A stretch of DNA of 37,333 bases from an uncultured Oscillospiraceae bacterium (GCA_947626785.1 CANQTO010000023.1:1-37333); one strand, 5' to 3'. Shown: positions 15,692-24,038, numbered from the stretch's first letter. The notes: generated by a model from the letters alone, not told the origin. Translations and numbers: made by a program.

Positions 15692-16036
15692 TCACCCGGC
15701 GCCGCTCTCCGCCCTGTCCGCCATCCGGAGGATGGTGATCCGGTCCGAGCCAAAGCCGGTGTAGGCGCTGACGGCCCGGATGATATCCAGCCGCACCTTG
15801 GCGTTCTCCGCCCCGTCGCAGACCACCACCACCCCGTTCTCGGACAGGATGACCCGGACCTCCCCCACGCCCTGGGAGCAGGCCAGCGCCTGCTGCAAGA
15901 GGCCGTCTGCGTCCTCCGCCGTCTCCTCCGGTCCGCCGGAGCCGGGAAAGAGCATCAGCAGCACGCCCAGCGCCAGGATCAGCAGCGGGACCTTGAATTC
16001 CTTCAGCTTGCCCAGTTTATCCTTCAGTTGACTCAT
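15692..16036 (-). CDS. spoIIIAG: Stage III sporulation protein AG, short form
   Basis: 114 aa. Short basic N-terminus, one membrane helix (VPLLILALGVLLMLFPG), then a compact ring-building domain (GVGEVRVILSENGVVVVCDGA and AVSAYTGFGSDRITIL). It is about half the length of the Bacillus subtilis protein (about 229 aa), lacking most of the insert that builds the large barrel of its ring. It overlaps spoIIIAF by 20 bases. It forms part of the mother-cell ring complex of the SpoIIIA-SpoIIQ channel. Confidence 0.88.
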   Translation of the reverse strand: MSQLKDKLGKLKEFKVPLLILALGVLLMLFPGSGGPEETAEDADGLLQQALACSQGVGEVRVILSENGVVVVCDGAENAKVRLDIIRAVSAYTGFGSDRITILRMADRAESGAG

Positions 16037-16511
16037 CGCCGCTCCATTGCTGCCTTTCGGCCGGGATCCCCAACTCGGCCTCGATCTTCCCGGCGAGCTC
16101 CGCGCGCTGTTCTTCGCCCGCCTCGCCCGTCAGCTCCGCCGACCAGGGGAGCCAGCAGCCCTCCAGGCTCCATCTGGCCGTTACCCGGACGCCGGAAAGC
16201 TCTACGCCCAGTTCTTGTGCTTTGTCCAAAATATATGTCCCACACCGCTCCTCTATGACAAGTCGGTTGAGCCGGTCGTTCAGCTCCGTCCCCTGCTCCT
16301 CCAGCTCCGCCTCGAGCTCCTGGGTACGGGCCAGCTCTAAAGCATATGCCGTCAGGTCCAGCCCTATGAGGGGCTGGAACACCGCCGAGATCACCACCAC
16401 CGAGCAGACGATCTCCAGCACCCGCTTCACCACCCCCTCCGGGGCGATGCTCAGAGCCGCGCCGCAGAGGATGGACACGGCGCAGAGCTGCCGGATGGCC
16501 GAGGCGATCAT
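16017..16511 (-). CDS. spoIIIAF: Stage III sporulation protein AF
   Basis: 164 aa. Two N-terminal membrane helices (QLCAVSILCGAALSIAP and VLEIVCSVVVISAVFQPL), followed by a charged, partly coiled helical stretch (ELEAELEEQGTELNDRLNRL) and a small alpha/beta domain, as in the family. Its ATG overlaps the stop of spoIIIAE (ATGA), and it overlaps spoIIIAG at its end. It is a membrane component of the mother-cell channel. Confidence 0.9.
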   Translation of the reverse strand: MIASAIRQLCAVSILCGAALSIAPEGVVKRVLEIVCSVVVISAVFQPLIGLDLTAYALELARTQELEAELEEQGTELNDRLNRLVIEERCGTYILDKAQELGVELSGVRVTARWSLEGCWLPWSAELTGEAGEEQRAELAGKIEAELGIPAERQQWSGDESTEG

Positions 16512-17605
16512 GGCGTCACCACCTTTATGCCGGACATGATGGAGATGAACAGCATGATCCCGCAGCAGCCCACCAGGCCCAGCAGCATGCTCAGGGCCGT
16601 GCCCACATCGTTGATGAGCCCCGGCAGCCGCCCACCGGGCAGCATGTCCGCCGCGGCTGCCGCCGCCCGGAACAGCAGCATCTTCACCGACAGGGCCGCG
16701 AAGGGCCCGGCGCAGAGGGCGCAGACCGCCACCAGGCTGAAGGCCCCGGCGGAGTTTCGGATGATGGAGGCCGCCGACAGCACCACCGCCGAGGCGTCGG
16801 AGAGGATGCCCCCCACCACTGGCAAAGCGCTGGAGATCACCGTCCGGGCCGCCTTCACGGCCACCGCGTCCGTGCTGCCGGCGATAAGCCCGGTCAGGGT
16901 GATATAAGTGCTGAAGGCGATGGTGAGCGCCGTCATGGCCGTGACAGCGCACCATTTGGTGATGCGGGCCGCCGCCTTGAGCATCTGATTGGAGAAGGCG
17001 GCAGCGCTGACGGAGATGGCCAGATAGGCGTAGATCAGCGGGATGATCAGCCGTTGGGCCGCGCTCATCAGCACGTCGATCGCCAGGCACGCTGCCGCGT
17101 ACTTCACCGAGGCAGAGGTCACCGCCCCGCTGGCCGCGGCGGCGGTAAAGATGGCCGGCATGGCCGCCTTGGAGTAGTCCGAGAGCTGGTCCAGTGCCCC
17201 GGAGGCCTGGGAGATCACGCTGTCCATATCCCCCACGATCAGCAGGGCCGCCGCGCAGCATCCGGCCAGGTTGATGTACTCGGGGATGCTCTTCCCGGCG
17301 CAGAGGGCACCGGCCATGGAGCAGAGGGCCGCTATCGCCACCAGGCCCGCGATCGGCCGGAGGCCGTCCCTCAGCTGCTCCGCGGCGTCCTGCTTAAAGC
17401 GTTCCCAGAGCCGCTCCAAGGCCCCCTGGGCGTCATAGCTGCCGTCGGTGGTCAGCGGGCCGCTGACTGCCCTCTCCTCCTCCGGCAGGGCCTCCTCCAG
17501 GGCGTAGACCCCGGCGGCCCGGGCGGCCTCCTCCGCCGGGTCCTCGGCAAAGGCGGTCCCCACAAAGAGCGGGCACAGCAGCAAAATACATATCAACCGC
17601 TTCAC
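16508..17605 (-). CDS. spoIIIAE: Stage III sporulation protein AE
   Basis: 365 aa from a GTG (17603-17605) that overlaps the spoIIIAD stop (GTGA). The N-terminus is a signal peptide (MKRLICILLLCPLFVGTAFA); an acidic stretch and then about eight hydrophobic helices follow, ending MLFISIMSGIKVVTP. This is the polytopic, permease-like membrane component of the SpoIIIA complex, needed for forespore development after engulfment. Confidence 0.92.
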   Translation of the reverse strand: MKRLICILLLCPLFVGTAFAEDPAEEAARAAGVYALEEALPEEERAVSGPLTTDGSYDAQGALERLWERFKQDAAEQLRDGLRPIAGLVAIAALCSMAGALCAGKSIPEYINLAGCCAAALLIVGDMDSVISQASGALDQLSDYSKAAMPAIFTAAAASGAVTSASVKYAAACLAIDVLMSAAQRLIIPLIYAYLAISVSAAAFSNQMLKAAARITKWCAVTAMTALTIAFSTYITLTGLIAGSTDAVAVKAARTVISSALPVVGGILSDASAVVLSAASIIRNSAGAFSLVAVCALCAGPFAALSVKMLLFRAAAAAADMLPGGRLPGLINDVGTALSMLLGLVGCCGIMLFISIMSGIKVVTP

Positions 17606-17988
17606 ACCATCCCCCCGATCATCTTCAGCATCCCCATCACCAGGGGCATGGCCACGCTCAGGGCGCAGACCGTCCCCGCCAGCTCCACAGCGGCGGCCGC
17701 CGCCCCCTGGGAGGCGTCCCGGCACAGCTCGGAGGCCAATCTGGTGATGATGGCGATCCCCACGCACTTGAGGACCGGCCCCGTCAGGGTATCGCTGCTC
17801 CCGGCGATGGTCTTCACCGCGTCGGTCAGCTCCTTCAGGCTTTTAAGAAAGCCGGAGGCGGCCAGCAGGATCAGCACCACCGTGCAGGCGCTGAGCAGCA
17901 GGGCCAGCTCCGGGTCGTGCCGTCTGATAAGCAGGCCGATGGCGGCGGCCGTCAGCGCCGCAGCCGCTGCCTTGACCAGCAGCTCCAT
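17602..17988 (-). CDS. spoIIIAD: Stage III sporulation protein AD
   Basis: 128 aa, mostly hydrophobic, four predicted membrane helices, with the family's conserved centre (ASGFLKSLKELTDAVKTIAG and LKCVGIAIITRLASELCRDA). It lies two bases after spoIIIAC and overlaps spoIIIAE at its 3' end. It is a membrane component of the mother-cell complex. Confidence 0.92.
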   Translation of the reverse strand: MELLVKAAAAALTAAAIGLLIRRHDPELALLLSACTVVLILLAASGFLKSLKELTDAVKTIAGSSDTLTGPVLKCVGIAIITRLASELCRDASQGAAAAAVELAGTVCALSVAMPLVMGMLKMIGGMV

Positions 17989-17990
17989 CC

Positions 17991-18185
17991 CTACAGCCCA
18001 AAGAGGGTCTTGATCATGGTGAACAGCTCGCTGATCTTCTGCACCACGATCATCAGCACCACCACCAGCGCCGTGATGGTGGTCATCAAGGCCTGCTCCT
18101 CCCGGCCGGAGCGCTGGAGCAGGATGTTCAGCACCGCCACCAGAATACCCACCGCCGCGATTTTAAAAATCAGATCAATATCCAT
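17991..18185 (-). CDS. spoIIIAC: Stage III sporulation protein AC
   Basis: 64 aa, two membrane helices joined by a short basic loop (LLQRSGREEQALMT), with the typical start MDIDLIFKIAAVGILVAVLN. Length and sequence fit SpoIIIAC. It lies between spoIIIAB and spoIIIAD with very short gaps. Confidence 0.92.
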   Translation of the reverse strand: MDIDLIFKIAAVGILVAVLNILLQRSGREEQALMTTITALVVVLMIVVQKISELFTMIKTLFGL

Positions 18186-18201
18186 CGCAAACTCCTGTCC
18201 G

Positions 18202-18711
18202 TCAGTACAGTACGACGATCAGCAGCGCCCCCGCCGCCGCTCCCAGGCCCAGGCTCAGCCGCCGGTCCCCCGGATACCGGACCCGGGCCGCCTCCAGCTC
18301 TCCCCGCAGCGCCCGGACGCAGGCCTCCAGGGCCCCCAGCTGCCTGTCCAGCTCATAGCGGCCCAGGATCTGGCCCAGCCGGGCCAGTTCCTCCCGGTCG
18401 GCGCTGTTCAGGGAACTTAGGGCCGTGGCCGCCGCCCGGCTCCAGAGGGCGGCGAAATCCTCCGCCCCCAAAAAGCCAAAGGAGGCGTCCAGCAGCCGGA
18501 AGAAGTCCCCCGTCTGGCCGGAGCTCCGCCCGGCCAGCAGCCACACCAGCTCCGGCAGGGGCGTGAGCCGGGTCTCCAGCTCCCCCTCCGCCAGCTCCAG
18601 GGCCCCGCAGAGTCCCCGAAGCGTCTCCATCCGCCGCCGGGCCGAGGCGGCGCGGAGCAGGCCAGCCCCCAGGCAGGCCGTCAGGATCAATGCCGCGCCC
18701 CAGAGCCTCAT
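18202..18711 (-). CDS. spoIIIAB: Stage III sporulation protein AB
   Basis: 169 aa. N-terminal membrane helix (LWGAALILTACLGAGLLRA), a helical coiled region resembling a type II secretion GspF domain (RRRMETLRGLCGALELAEGE, LTPLPELVWLLAG), and a C-terminal hydrophobic helix (LSLGLGAAAGALLIVVLY). Its ATG overlaps the spoIIIAA stop (ATGA). It is thought to be the membrane partner of the SpoIIIAA ATPase. Confidence 0.92.
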   Translation of the reverse strand: MRLWGAALILTACLGAGLLRAASARRRMETLRGLCGALELAEGELETRLTPLPELVWLLAGRSSGQTGDFFRLLDASFGFLGAEDFAALWSRAAATALSSLNSADREELARLGQILGRYELDRQLGALEACVRALRGELEAARVRYPGDRRLSLGLGAAAGALLIVVLY

Positions 18712-19577
18712 TCCGCCAGCCTCTCTACTCGGTAGCGGCGGGCGCCGCCCGTGCCGCTGATGACCAGCAGCCTTTGAAACAGCCCCAGCTCCAGCAGCTC
18801 CCGGTACAACGGGCGCCGCTTGAGCTCGTCCAAGTCCGCGGCATGGGCGCTGGCCAGCAGCCAGGCCCCGCAGCCGGCGGCCTGGGCAGCCGCCTCCAGA
18901 TCCTCCCGCCGGGTGATCTCATCCATGGCCAGCAGCTGGGGGTTCATCCCCCGGAGGAGCCACAGGGCCCCCCGGGCCTTGGGGGCTCCGGTGAGCACGT
19001 CGGTGTGGGCCCCCAGGTCGAAGCCCTCCCCCGTTCCGCCGGCGGCCAGCAGCTCGTTGCGCTCGTCCACTACCGCCACCCGCAGCCCCCGGTCCGAGAG
19101 CTTCCGGATCAGCTCCCGCAGGGCGGTGGTCTTCCCGCCGCCGGGCCGGGAGATGACCAGGGTATTCTCGTAGCCGCCCCCGTAGAGGCTGTCCATCACC
19201 CCATCGCAGACCCCCCGGCACTCCCGGGGGATGCGGATGGCGGCGGAGCGGAAGTCCCTGAAGCCCGCCAGCTCGCCGTCGCGGACCAGCGCCTCTCCGC
19301 AAAGGCCCAGGCGCAGGCCCCGGTAGCTGAGGAAGCCCTCGGCTAAAGCCGGCGCCGCCGTGTGCAGGGAGGCCCCGGTGGCCTTCTCCAGCAGCAGCAA
19401 AAGCTCCTGCCGCGTCACCGGCGCGCCGTCCACTTCCCGCTCCCGGCCGTCGATCAGGGCCGTTGGGGGCCGGCCTGTCCGCAGCCGCAGCTCCTCCACG
19501 CCTGTCCCCCGGAAGCGCTCCGCCCTCTGCCGGAGCCTGCCCGGCAGCAGCTCCAGCGCCCGTTCAAATCCGTCCAT
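18708..19577 (-). CDS. spoIIIAA: Stage III sporulation protein AA (ATPase)
   Basis: About 289 aa from the ATG at 19575-19577, which has GGAGGAAGGAC upstream; an in-frame start 30 codons earlier lies upstream of the SigE-like promoter and is unlikely. It is related to secretion ATPases of the GspE/VirB11 type. Visible motifs: Walker A VISRPGGGKTTALRELI, VVDERNELLA, and a Walker B-like LLAMDEITRREDLEA. It is cytoplasmic in the mother cell and thought to power the SpoIIIA-SpoIIQ channel. It is the first gene of the eight-gene operon. Confidence 0.95.
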   Translation of the reverse strand: MDGFERALELLPGRLRQRAERFRGTGVEELRLRTGRPPTALIDGREREVDGAPVTRQELLLLLEKATGASLHTAAPALAEGFLSYRGLRLGLCGEALVRDGELAGFRDFRSAAIRIPRECRGVCDGVMDSLYGGGYENTLVISRPGGGKTTALRELIRKLSDRGLRVAVVDERNELLAAGGTGEGFDLGAHTDVLTGAPKARGALWLLRGMNPQLLAMDEITRREDLEAAAQAAGCGAWLLASAHAADLDELKRRPLYRELLELGLFQRLLVISGTGGARRYRVERLAE

Positions 19578-19626
19578 GTCCTTCCTCCGTACAGTCGCCT
19601 TAAGCTCTCGGAACTTGTCCTGCAAA

Positions 19627-19654
19627 AATCTATGCGGCCGGGATGGAAATATTC
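19627..19654 (-). promoter_or_regulatory. SigE-type promoter of the spoIIIA operon
   Basis: On the minus strand GAATATTT (19647-19654), 12 bases, and CATAGATT (19627-19634) fit the mother-cell SigE consensus (ATATT-like -35, CATAnnnT -10). It lies about 50 bases before the spoIIIAA ATG, as expected for this operon. Confidence 0.7.
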
Positions 19655-19718
19655 TTGAAACTTTCAAGCTCCTATGGTATTATGCTTTAAAACGATTTGT
19701 CTTTACGGAGGCGCTCTT

Positions 19719-20195
19719 ATGGAAGTCAAGATCATGTACGCCGGCCTGTTCTTTTTCTTTGGCTGGGGCTGGTTCTATCTGTTTATGCGGCAGTTTCTGT
19801 TCAATATACTGACCGCCCTTCCCCTGATCAAAAAAATGCGCTCCCTGCAGAAGGACCTGATCGCCGTGGGGGCCTCCCGCTACACCGCCGTTTCGCTGGC
19901 CGTGTGCGTGTTCATCTCCGCCCTGCTGATCGGCATCCTGGCCTGGCTCTGCGCGCCCTATCTGCTGATCTCCTTCGGCGTGGGGGCCCTGCTGGGGCTG
20001 GTGATGTTCGCCAACAAGCTCACCCCCACCAACCGCCCCATGTTCGACACCTTCTGCGACGGCTATTACCGCTTCGTGCCGGACGACGAGCTACGCACCG
20101 CCATGTACAACAAGAAGACCGGGCAGATGAAGATCCGCCTGCGGGAGATGGGCATCGAGGGCAGCTTCATCCCCGAGTTTAAAAAGGAAAAGTAA
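19719..20195 (+). CDS. Membrane protein of unknown function
   Basis: 158 aa from the ATG at 19719, with GGAGG eight bases upstream. Three hydrophobic stretches: MYAGLFFFFGWGWFYLFM, a central AVCVFISALLIGILAWLCA and LLISFGVGALLGLVMFA. A cytoplasm-like C-terminal domain of about 55 residues follows (TFCDGYYRFVPDDELRTAMY, ending FIPEFKKEK). I do not recognise the family. It is read divergently from spoIIIAA and ends at a strong two-way terminator. Confidence 0.75.
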   Translation: MEVKIMYAGLFFFFGWGWFYLFMRQFLFNILTALPLIKKMRSLQKDLIAVGASRYTAVSLAVCVFISALLIGILAWLCAPYLLISFGVGALLGLVMFANKLTPTNRPMFDTFCDGYYRFVPDDELRTAMYNKKTGQMKIRLREMGIEGSFIPEFKKEK

Positions 20196-20203
20196 ACCGG
20201 CAC

Positions 20204-20242
20204 AAAAAATGGGCTGTAGCACTTAAGCTACAGCTCATTTTT
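20204..20242. terminator. Two-way terminator
   Basis: Stem GCTGTAGC / GCTACAGC with flanking GGG/CTC and A/T tracts (AAAAAAT and ATTTTT), 6-nt loop. It separates the convergent membrane-protein gene (plus) and acetyltransferase gene (minus). Confidence 0.85.
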
Positions 20243-20262
20243 GATGCACAGTTTAAACGCCT

Positions 20263-20826
20263 CTACAGTTTCCCTATCCTGTTTGGATTGTACAGGACGG
20301 TCGCCACGGATGTCTCCATAGCGCCGTACTGAGTCTCATAGGGAATGGTTTTGATGTACGTAAAGCCGCACTTCTCGCCCACTCTTGCCGACTGCCTGTT
20401 TCTCTCAAAGTGCCCCGCCAGAATAAAGTCCAGCTTTTCCGCTTCAAACAGATAGCGGATCACCGCTTTGACCGCCTCGGGCATGAGCCCCTGTCCCCAA
20501 TAGTCTTTTGACAGGACGAAGCCCAGCTCCCGGCCCCGGAGCGCGGCAAATTCGGGATAAGATTCCTCACTATAGCGCTCTATGCCGAGAGAACCGATCA
20601 CCTTTCCCTGATGCTCCAGAGCAAAGGTCTTTTTCTGGGAAATAAAGCTCTCCAGGATCCTGCGGGATTCCCCGATGCTCCTGTGAGGCAGCCAGCCCGC
20701 CATCTGCCCGACGCCGTCCACGCTGGCATACTCGAAAAAGTCCTCCAGGTCCGCCTGTCTCCAGGGCCGCAGGATCAGGCGCTCCGTATGCAGAACGACG
20801 CCGCTGATGTCGATCACCGGATTCAT
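20263..20826 (-). CDS. GNAT-family N-acetyltransferase (RimJ/RimL type)
   Basis: 187 aa from the ATG at 20824-20826 with GGGGAGAA upstream. Typical RimJ/RimL-like start LHTERLILRPWRQADLEDFF, central KVIGSLGIERY, the acetyl-CoA-binding region ELGFVLSKDYWGQGLMPEAV and a late HFERNRQSARVGEKCGFTYI. It transfers an acetyl group from acetyl-CoA to an amine, possibly a protein N-terminus or a small molecule. Its ATG overlaps the stop of the upstream membrane protein (ATGA). The substrate cannot be told. Confidence 0.88.
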   Translation of the reverse strand: MNPVIDISGVVLHTERLILRPWRQADLEDFFEYASVDGVGQMAGWLPHRSIGESRRILESFISQKKTFALEHQGKVIGSLGIERYSEESYPEFAALRGRELGFVLSKDYWGQGLMPEAVKAVIRYLFEAEKLDFILAGHFERNRQSARVGEKCGFTYIKTIPYETQYGAMETSVATVLYNPNRIGKL

Positions 20827-21212
20827 GGGCTGTTCTCCCCTTTTATAAAATTCGCCCGGATGAACATGCAAATCAGCATCGCCGCGGTCCCCAGGGCCAG
20901 ATAGACTGCCGCGTAGAGGACAAAGGCCGTCTCGCCCATGTCGAAAGACAGCCACGCGCCGGCCAGAAAGAGAATCGCCGTGAGCAGCGGCAAAGCCCAG
21001 AGTCTTTTGGGATCTCTGCCCGCGCACGCCCCGGAAACGATCGCGTACAGCGGGTCCAGCGCGAAAAACAGGAGAAAGCAGACGGCCATCCCGCCGTCGC
21101 CCTTCACAAAAGTGACCGCCAGCCACGGCAGCACGAACATAACGGCCGCAGAGGCCGCCAGCCAGGAGAAAAACTGCTTCATAAACCCTCCAAACAGGAA
21201 GCTGTCAAACAT
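20823..21212 (-). CDS. Small polytopic membrane protein, hypothetical
   Basis: About 129 aa from the ATG at 21210-21212, which overlaps the end of the 74-aa gene; an ATG ten codons later is also possible. Four hydrophobic helices (FSWLAASAAVMFVLPWLAV, GGMAVCFLLFFALDPLYA, ALPLLTAILFLAGAW, AFVLYAAVYLALGTAAMLI). I do not recognise the family. It is the middle gene of a three-gene overlapping operon that ends with the acetyltransferase. Confidence 0.65.
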   Translation of the reverse strand: MFDSFLFGGFMKQFFSWLAASAAVMFVLPWLAVTFVKGDGGMAVCFLLFFALDPLYAIVSGACAGRDPKRLWALPLLTAILFLAGAWLSFDMGETAFVLYAAVYLALGTAAMLICMFIRANFIKGENSP

Positions 21213-21429
21213 GACGATCCTTTTCTTCCAACTCTCTGATGCGCTGTTCCAGTCCTTCGACCTTTTCCTCCAGCCTGATAAAAGCGTACACAATGACCGC
21301 GATCAGGAACGCGCAGGCTGCCGTTGCAAGCCAGAATCTGCTGCCGAAATCAAATAGCATCCAACCTCCGAAAAAAACAAAGACAACGCTCAAGAGAAAA
21401 ACGACGATAAAAACCTGGAAAAAATTCAT
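21205..21429 (-). CDS. Small membrane protein with coiled-coil tail
   Basis: 74 aa. Two hydrophobic helices (FQVFIVVFLLSVVFVFFGGW and WLATAACAFLIAVIVYAFI), then a charged heptad-like tail (RLEEKVEGLEQRIRELEEKD). AGGAGG is present upstream of the ATG. The function is unknown. It is the first gene of the small operon. Confidence 0.65.
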   Translation of the reverse strand: MNFFQVFIVVFLLSVVFVFFGGWMLFDFGSRFWLATAACAFLIAVIVYAFIRLEEKVEGLEQRIRELEEKDRHV

Positions 21430-21456
21430 TCCGGCTGCCTCCTGTAGTTTTTTAAC

Positions 21457-21491
21457 AAAAACGCTCCGGGCGAGATGTCACAGAGCGTTTT
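21457..21491 (-). terminator. Terminator of the P-ATPase-like/HAD operon
   Basis: Arms AAAACGCTC and GAGCGTTTT around a 16-nt loop, read on the minus strand into GTTTTTGTTAAAAAA. It lies 12 bases after the HAD gene. Confidence 0.6.
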
Positions 21492-21503
21492 CTGTATGAC
21501 GGT

Positions 21504-22076
21504 CTATCGTTCCTCTTCCGGCCAGGGGCGCAGGGTCTGGCCCTTTTCCACCAGGAAGGCCTTTTCGGCAAGCCGGGCCAGGGGCGCGTCGGACAGGGAG
21601 TCGGAATAGAACTCTCTGATCTGTTCCTCCGGGTACGCCTCATAAAAGCGCCGGACCTTCTCCTCGTCGTGGCAGTTGGCCCCCAGGATGCGGCCCGTGC
21701 GCTTGTCCATCCGGGTGGCGATGAGCCTCACGCCCAGCTCCCGGGCCATGGGCTCCAGCAGGAACTCCGGCGAAGCGGAGATGATCAGGTCGTCCTCCCG
21801 CTTCTGGGCCAGATACCAGGGGGCGATCTTCCCCCGGTGCTCCTCCCAGAAGTCCTGGACCGCCCGGTCCGGGTCCGGCAGCCGGGGCAGAAAGGCAAAG
21901 GTCTTCTCCTTCAGCTCCTTGACTTGAGCCTTTTTGCGCAGGACCTTGAGCCCCGCCCAGGCCGCCCCTGGAACGGCCCGCAGCACCGCCCCGGGGTACT
22001 TTTTCAGGCAGTACATCACAAAGCAGTAGGAGCTGTCCGGGTAAAAGATCGTCTGGTCAAAATCGTAGCAGTTCAT
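21504..22076 (-). CDS. HAD-superfamily hydrolase (subfamily IB, phosphoserine phosphatase-like)
   Basis: 190 aa. Motif I DFDQT near residue 5 (DxDxT, with the nucleophile and general acid), a helical cap, motif II LIISASPEF, and motifs III/IV NCHDEEKVRRF with YSDSLSDAPLA. The set fits HAD-IB phosphatases acting on small phosphorylated metabolites or lipid phosphates; the substrate is unknown. It begins six bases after the P-type-ATPase-like gene and ends at a terminator, so the two are one operon. Confidence 0.85.
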   Translation of the reverse strand: MNCYDFDQTIFYPDSSYCFVMYCLKKYPGAVLRAVPGAAWAGLKVLRKKAQVKELKEKTFAFLPRLPDPDRAVQDFWEEHRGKIAPWYLAQKREDDLIISASPEFLLEPMARELGVRLIATRMDKRTGRILGANCHDEEKVRRFYEAYPEEQIREFYSDSLSDAPLARLAEKAFLVEKGQTLRPWPEEER

Positions 22077-22082
22077 AGCCGC

Positions 22083-24038
22083 TCAGTCCTCCGGCCCCGG
22101 CCGCAGGGCCGCGAAAGCGCTTACACCGGCCCAGACCGCTACGCCGGCCTCCAGCAGCACCGCCCACATCAGGGGCAGAATGCCCAGCGCGCCCAGTACC
22201 AGGCCGCCCAGCCGGGCGGTCAGAGAGACCAGGATGCTCAGCCGGACGGATAGCTCCGTCTGCCGGCAGATGCGCATCAGCTCCGCCAGGGACCGGATGT
22301 CCTCCCCCATGACCAGCACGTCTGCCTCGTCCAGGGCCTGGGGGGCCTCCATGGTCCCCAGGGCGATCCCCGCGTCGGCCCGGCGGAACAGCTCCGCGTC
22401 CTGCACCCCGTCGCCCACAAAGATCAAAGACGCCCGGTCGCCTCTGGACGCCAGCAGATATTCCACCGCCGCCAGCTTTCCGGCCTGGTCCAGCTCGGTC
22501 TTCACCATGTCGAAGCTGAGGGAGGCGGCCACCTGCCTGGCCACGGCGTGCAGGTCCCCCGTGAGCATGACCATGTTCTTGACGCCCCGGCTGCGGATGG
22601 ACTCCAGCGCGTCAAAGGCCCCCTCCCGCACCTTGTTGTTCAGCAGGAAGTAGCCCATATACTCGTTGTCCGCCGCCACATGGATATCGATGCCCTTCCG
22701 GTCGGGGACCGCGCAGCGGACATGGTGCTCCATCATCAGCCCCGCGTTGCCCACGCACAGGTGCTTCCCGTCGGCAAAGGCGCTGACGCCCCGGCAGGGC
22801 TTGGTCTCCACCTCCATGATCTCCGAGGCGGAGGCGCCGCCGGCGGCCCGGAAGGCCTTGGCGATAGGGTGCTCGGACAGGGTCTCGGCCTTGGCGGCCA
22901 GGTCCAGCAGCTCCTGCTCGTCCCCCTTCTCAGGGAAGGCCTCCATGATCTCATACTCCCGCTCGGTGATGACGCCGGTCTTCTCAAAGACCGCGATCTG
23001 GGTCCGGGAGAGGGTCTCGATAAACTTGCTCCCCTTGAGGAAGCTCCCCCGCCGGGCTGCGCTGACCACACCGCCGAAATAGGTCAGCGGAGTAAAGGCA
23101 ATCAGCCCGCAGGGCGAGGCCAGGATGAGGAAGACCAGCGCCCGGCGCAGCTGTTCGGCCCACATCTGGTTGAACAGCGGCGGGATCAGAGCGACGAGCA
23201 GCGCCGCGCAGACCGCCACCGGGGTAAAGACGGTCGTAAAGCGGGACATGAAGCGCTCCTTGCCGCTCCGGTTGCTGTGGGCGATCTCCACCAGCTCCAC
23301 CAGCCGGGCGGCGGCGGACTCCTCCGCCGTCCGCTCCACCCGGAGCTTGAGCATCTGGGTCTGGTTGACGCTGCCGGAGAGCACCCAGCTCCCCGGAGCC
23401 ACGGGCAGCGCGGCGCTCTTTCCGGTGAGGAAGGAGCAGTCCAACGCGCTGATTCCCTCTTCTACAACGCCGTCCGCCGCCACCATCTCCCCCGGCATGA
23501 CCACCAGCAGGTCCCCCGGGACGATTTCCCCCGCGGGGACCACGTCCAGGCCATCCGCTGTCTCCACGCCGCCCTTCTCCGGCAGCCGGTCCCGGAGCTG
23601 ATCCAGGGCCGCGCTGGCGTGGGCGGTCAGGAAGGCCTCCATCAGCTCTGCCACCCGGTAGAGGATCACCGCCGCGGCGGCCGCCTGGTATTCGCCCAGG
23701 CAGAAGGCCCCGGCAGCGGCCAGGACGATGAGGATATCGCCCTCGGTAAACTCCCCACGCAGGGCAGCCGAGACGATGCGCAGCAGCACCGGCGCCCCGG
23801 CCAGGACCGCCGGCAGCAGGAAGGAGAGCAGGCCGGTCGTCCCCGCCGCCTTCAGGCGCAGGGCCAGCACGAACACCGCCAGGGCGGCCAGCACGGGCAG
23901 GGCCGCCGGCAGGGAGAACTCGGCCTCCGGCATTTTTCTCCGGCGGGTCAGGCGCTCCGCCGCGTCCGCCGCCTCGGAAAACTTCTCCATCGGGGGCTTC
24001 ACATGTTTATTTTTAGGCGCCGGCAGATGTTTGGACAT
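22083..24038 (-). CDS. P1B-type ATPase-like protein with replaced catalytic residues
   Basis: 651 aa with the full layout of a heavy-metal P-type ATPase: N-terminal helices (about 44-150), actuator domain (155-245), membrane pair around residue 300, P/N domains (350-560) and C-terminal helices. The key residues are changed. The phosphorylation motif DKTGT reads EKTGV (Glu352, codon GAG at 22983-22985). The actuator TGE reads TGK (Lys207). The metal-site CPC reads SPC (308-310). The hinge GDGxND reads GDGVQD (Gln546). SEHPIAKA of the nucleotide domain is kept. The frame is open, with a good ribosome site (AAAGGAGAGATACT). I infer a pseudo-pump, perhaps a metal sensor or regulator; transport is unlikely. 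It is co-transcribed with the HAD gene. Confidence 0.85.
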   Translation of the reverse strand: MSKHLPAPKNKHVKPPMEKFSEAADAAERLTRRRKMPEAEFSLPAALPVLAALAVFVLALRLKAAGTTGLLSFLLPAVLAGAPVLLRIVSAALRGEFTEGDILIVLAAAGAFCLGEYQAAAAAVILYRVAELMEAFLTAHASAALDQLRDRLPEKGGVETADGLDVVPAGEIVPGDLLVVMPGEMVAADGVVEEGISALDCSFLTGKSAALPVAPGSWVLSGSVNQTQMLKLRVERTAEESAAARLVELVEIAHSNRSGKERFMSRFTTVFTPVAVCAALLVALIPPLFNQMWAEQLRRALVFLILASPCGLIAFTPLTYFGGVVSAARRGSFLKGSKFIETLSRTQIAVFEKTGVITEREYEIMEAFPEKGDEQELLDLAAKAETLSEHPIAKAFRAAGGASASEIMEVETKPCRGVSAFADGKHLCVGNAGLMMEHHVRCAVPDRKGIDIHVAADNEYMGYFLLNNKVREGAFDALESIRSRGVKNMVMLTGDLHAVARQVAASLSFDMVKTELDQAGKLAAVEYLLASRGDRASLIFVGDGVQDAELFRRADAGIALGTMEAPQALDEADVLVMGEDIRSLAELMRICRQTELSVRLSILVSLTARLGGLVLGALGILPLMWAVLLEAGVAVWAGVSAFAALRPGPED

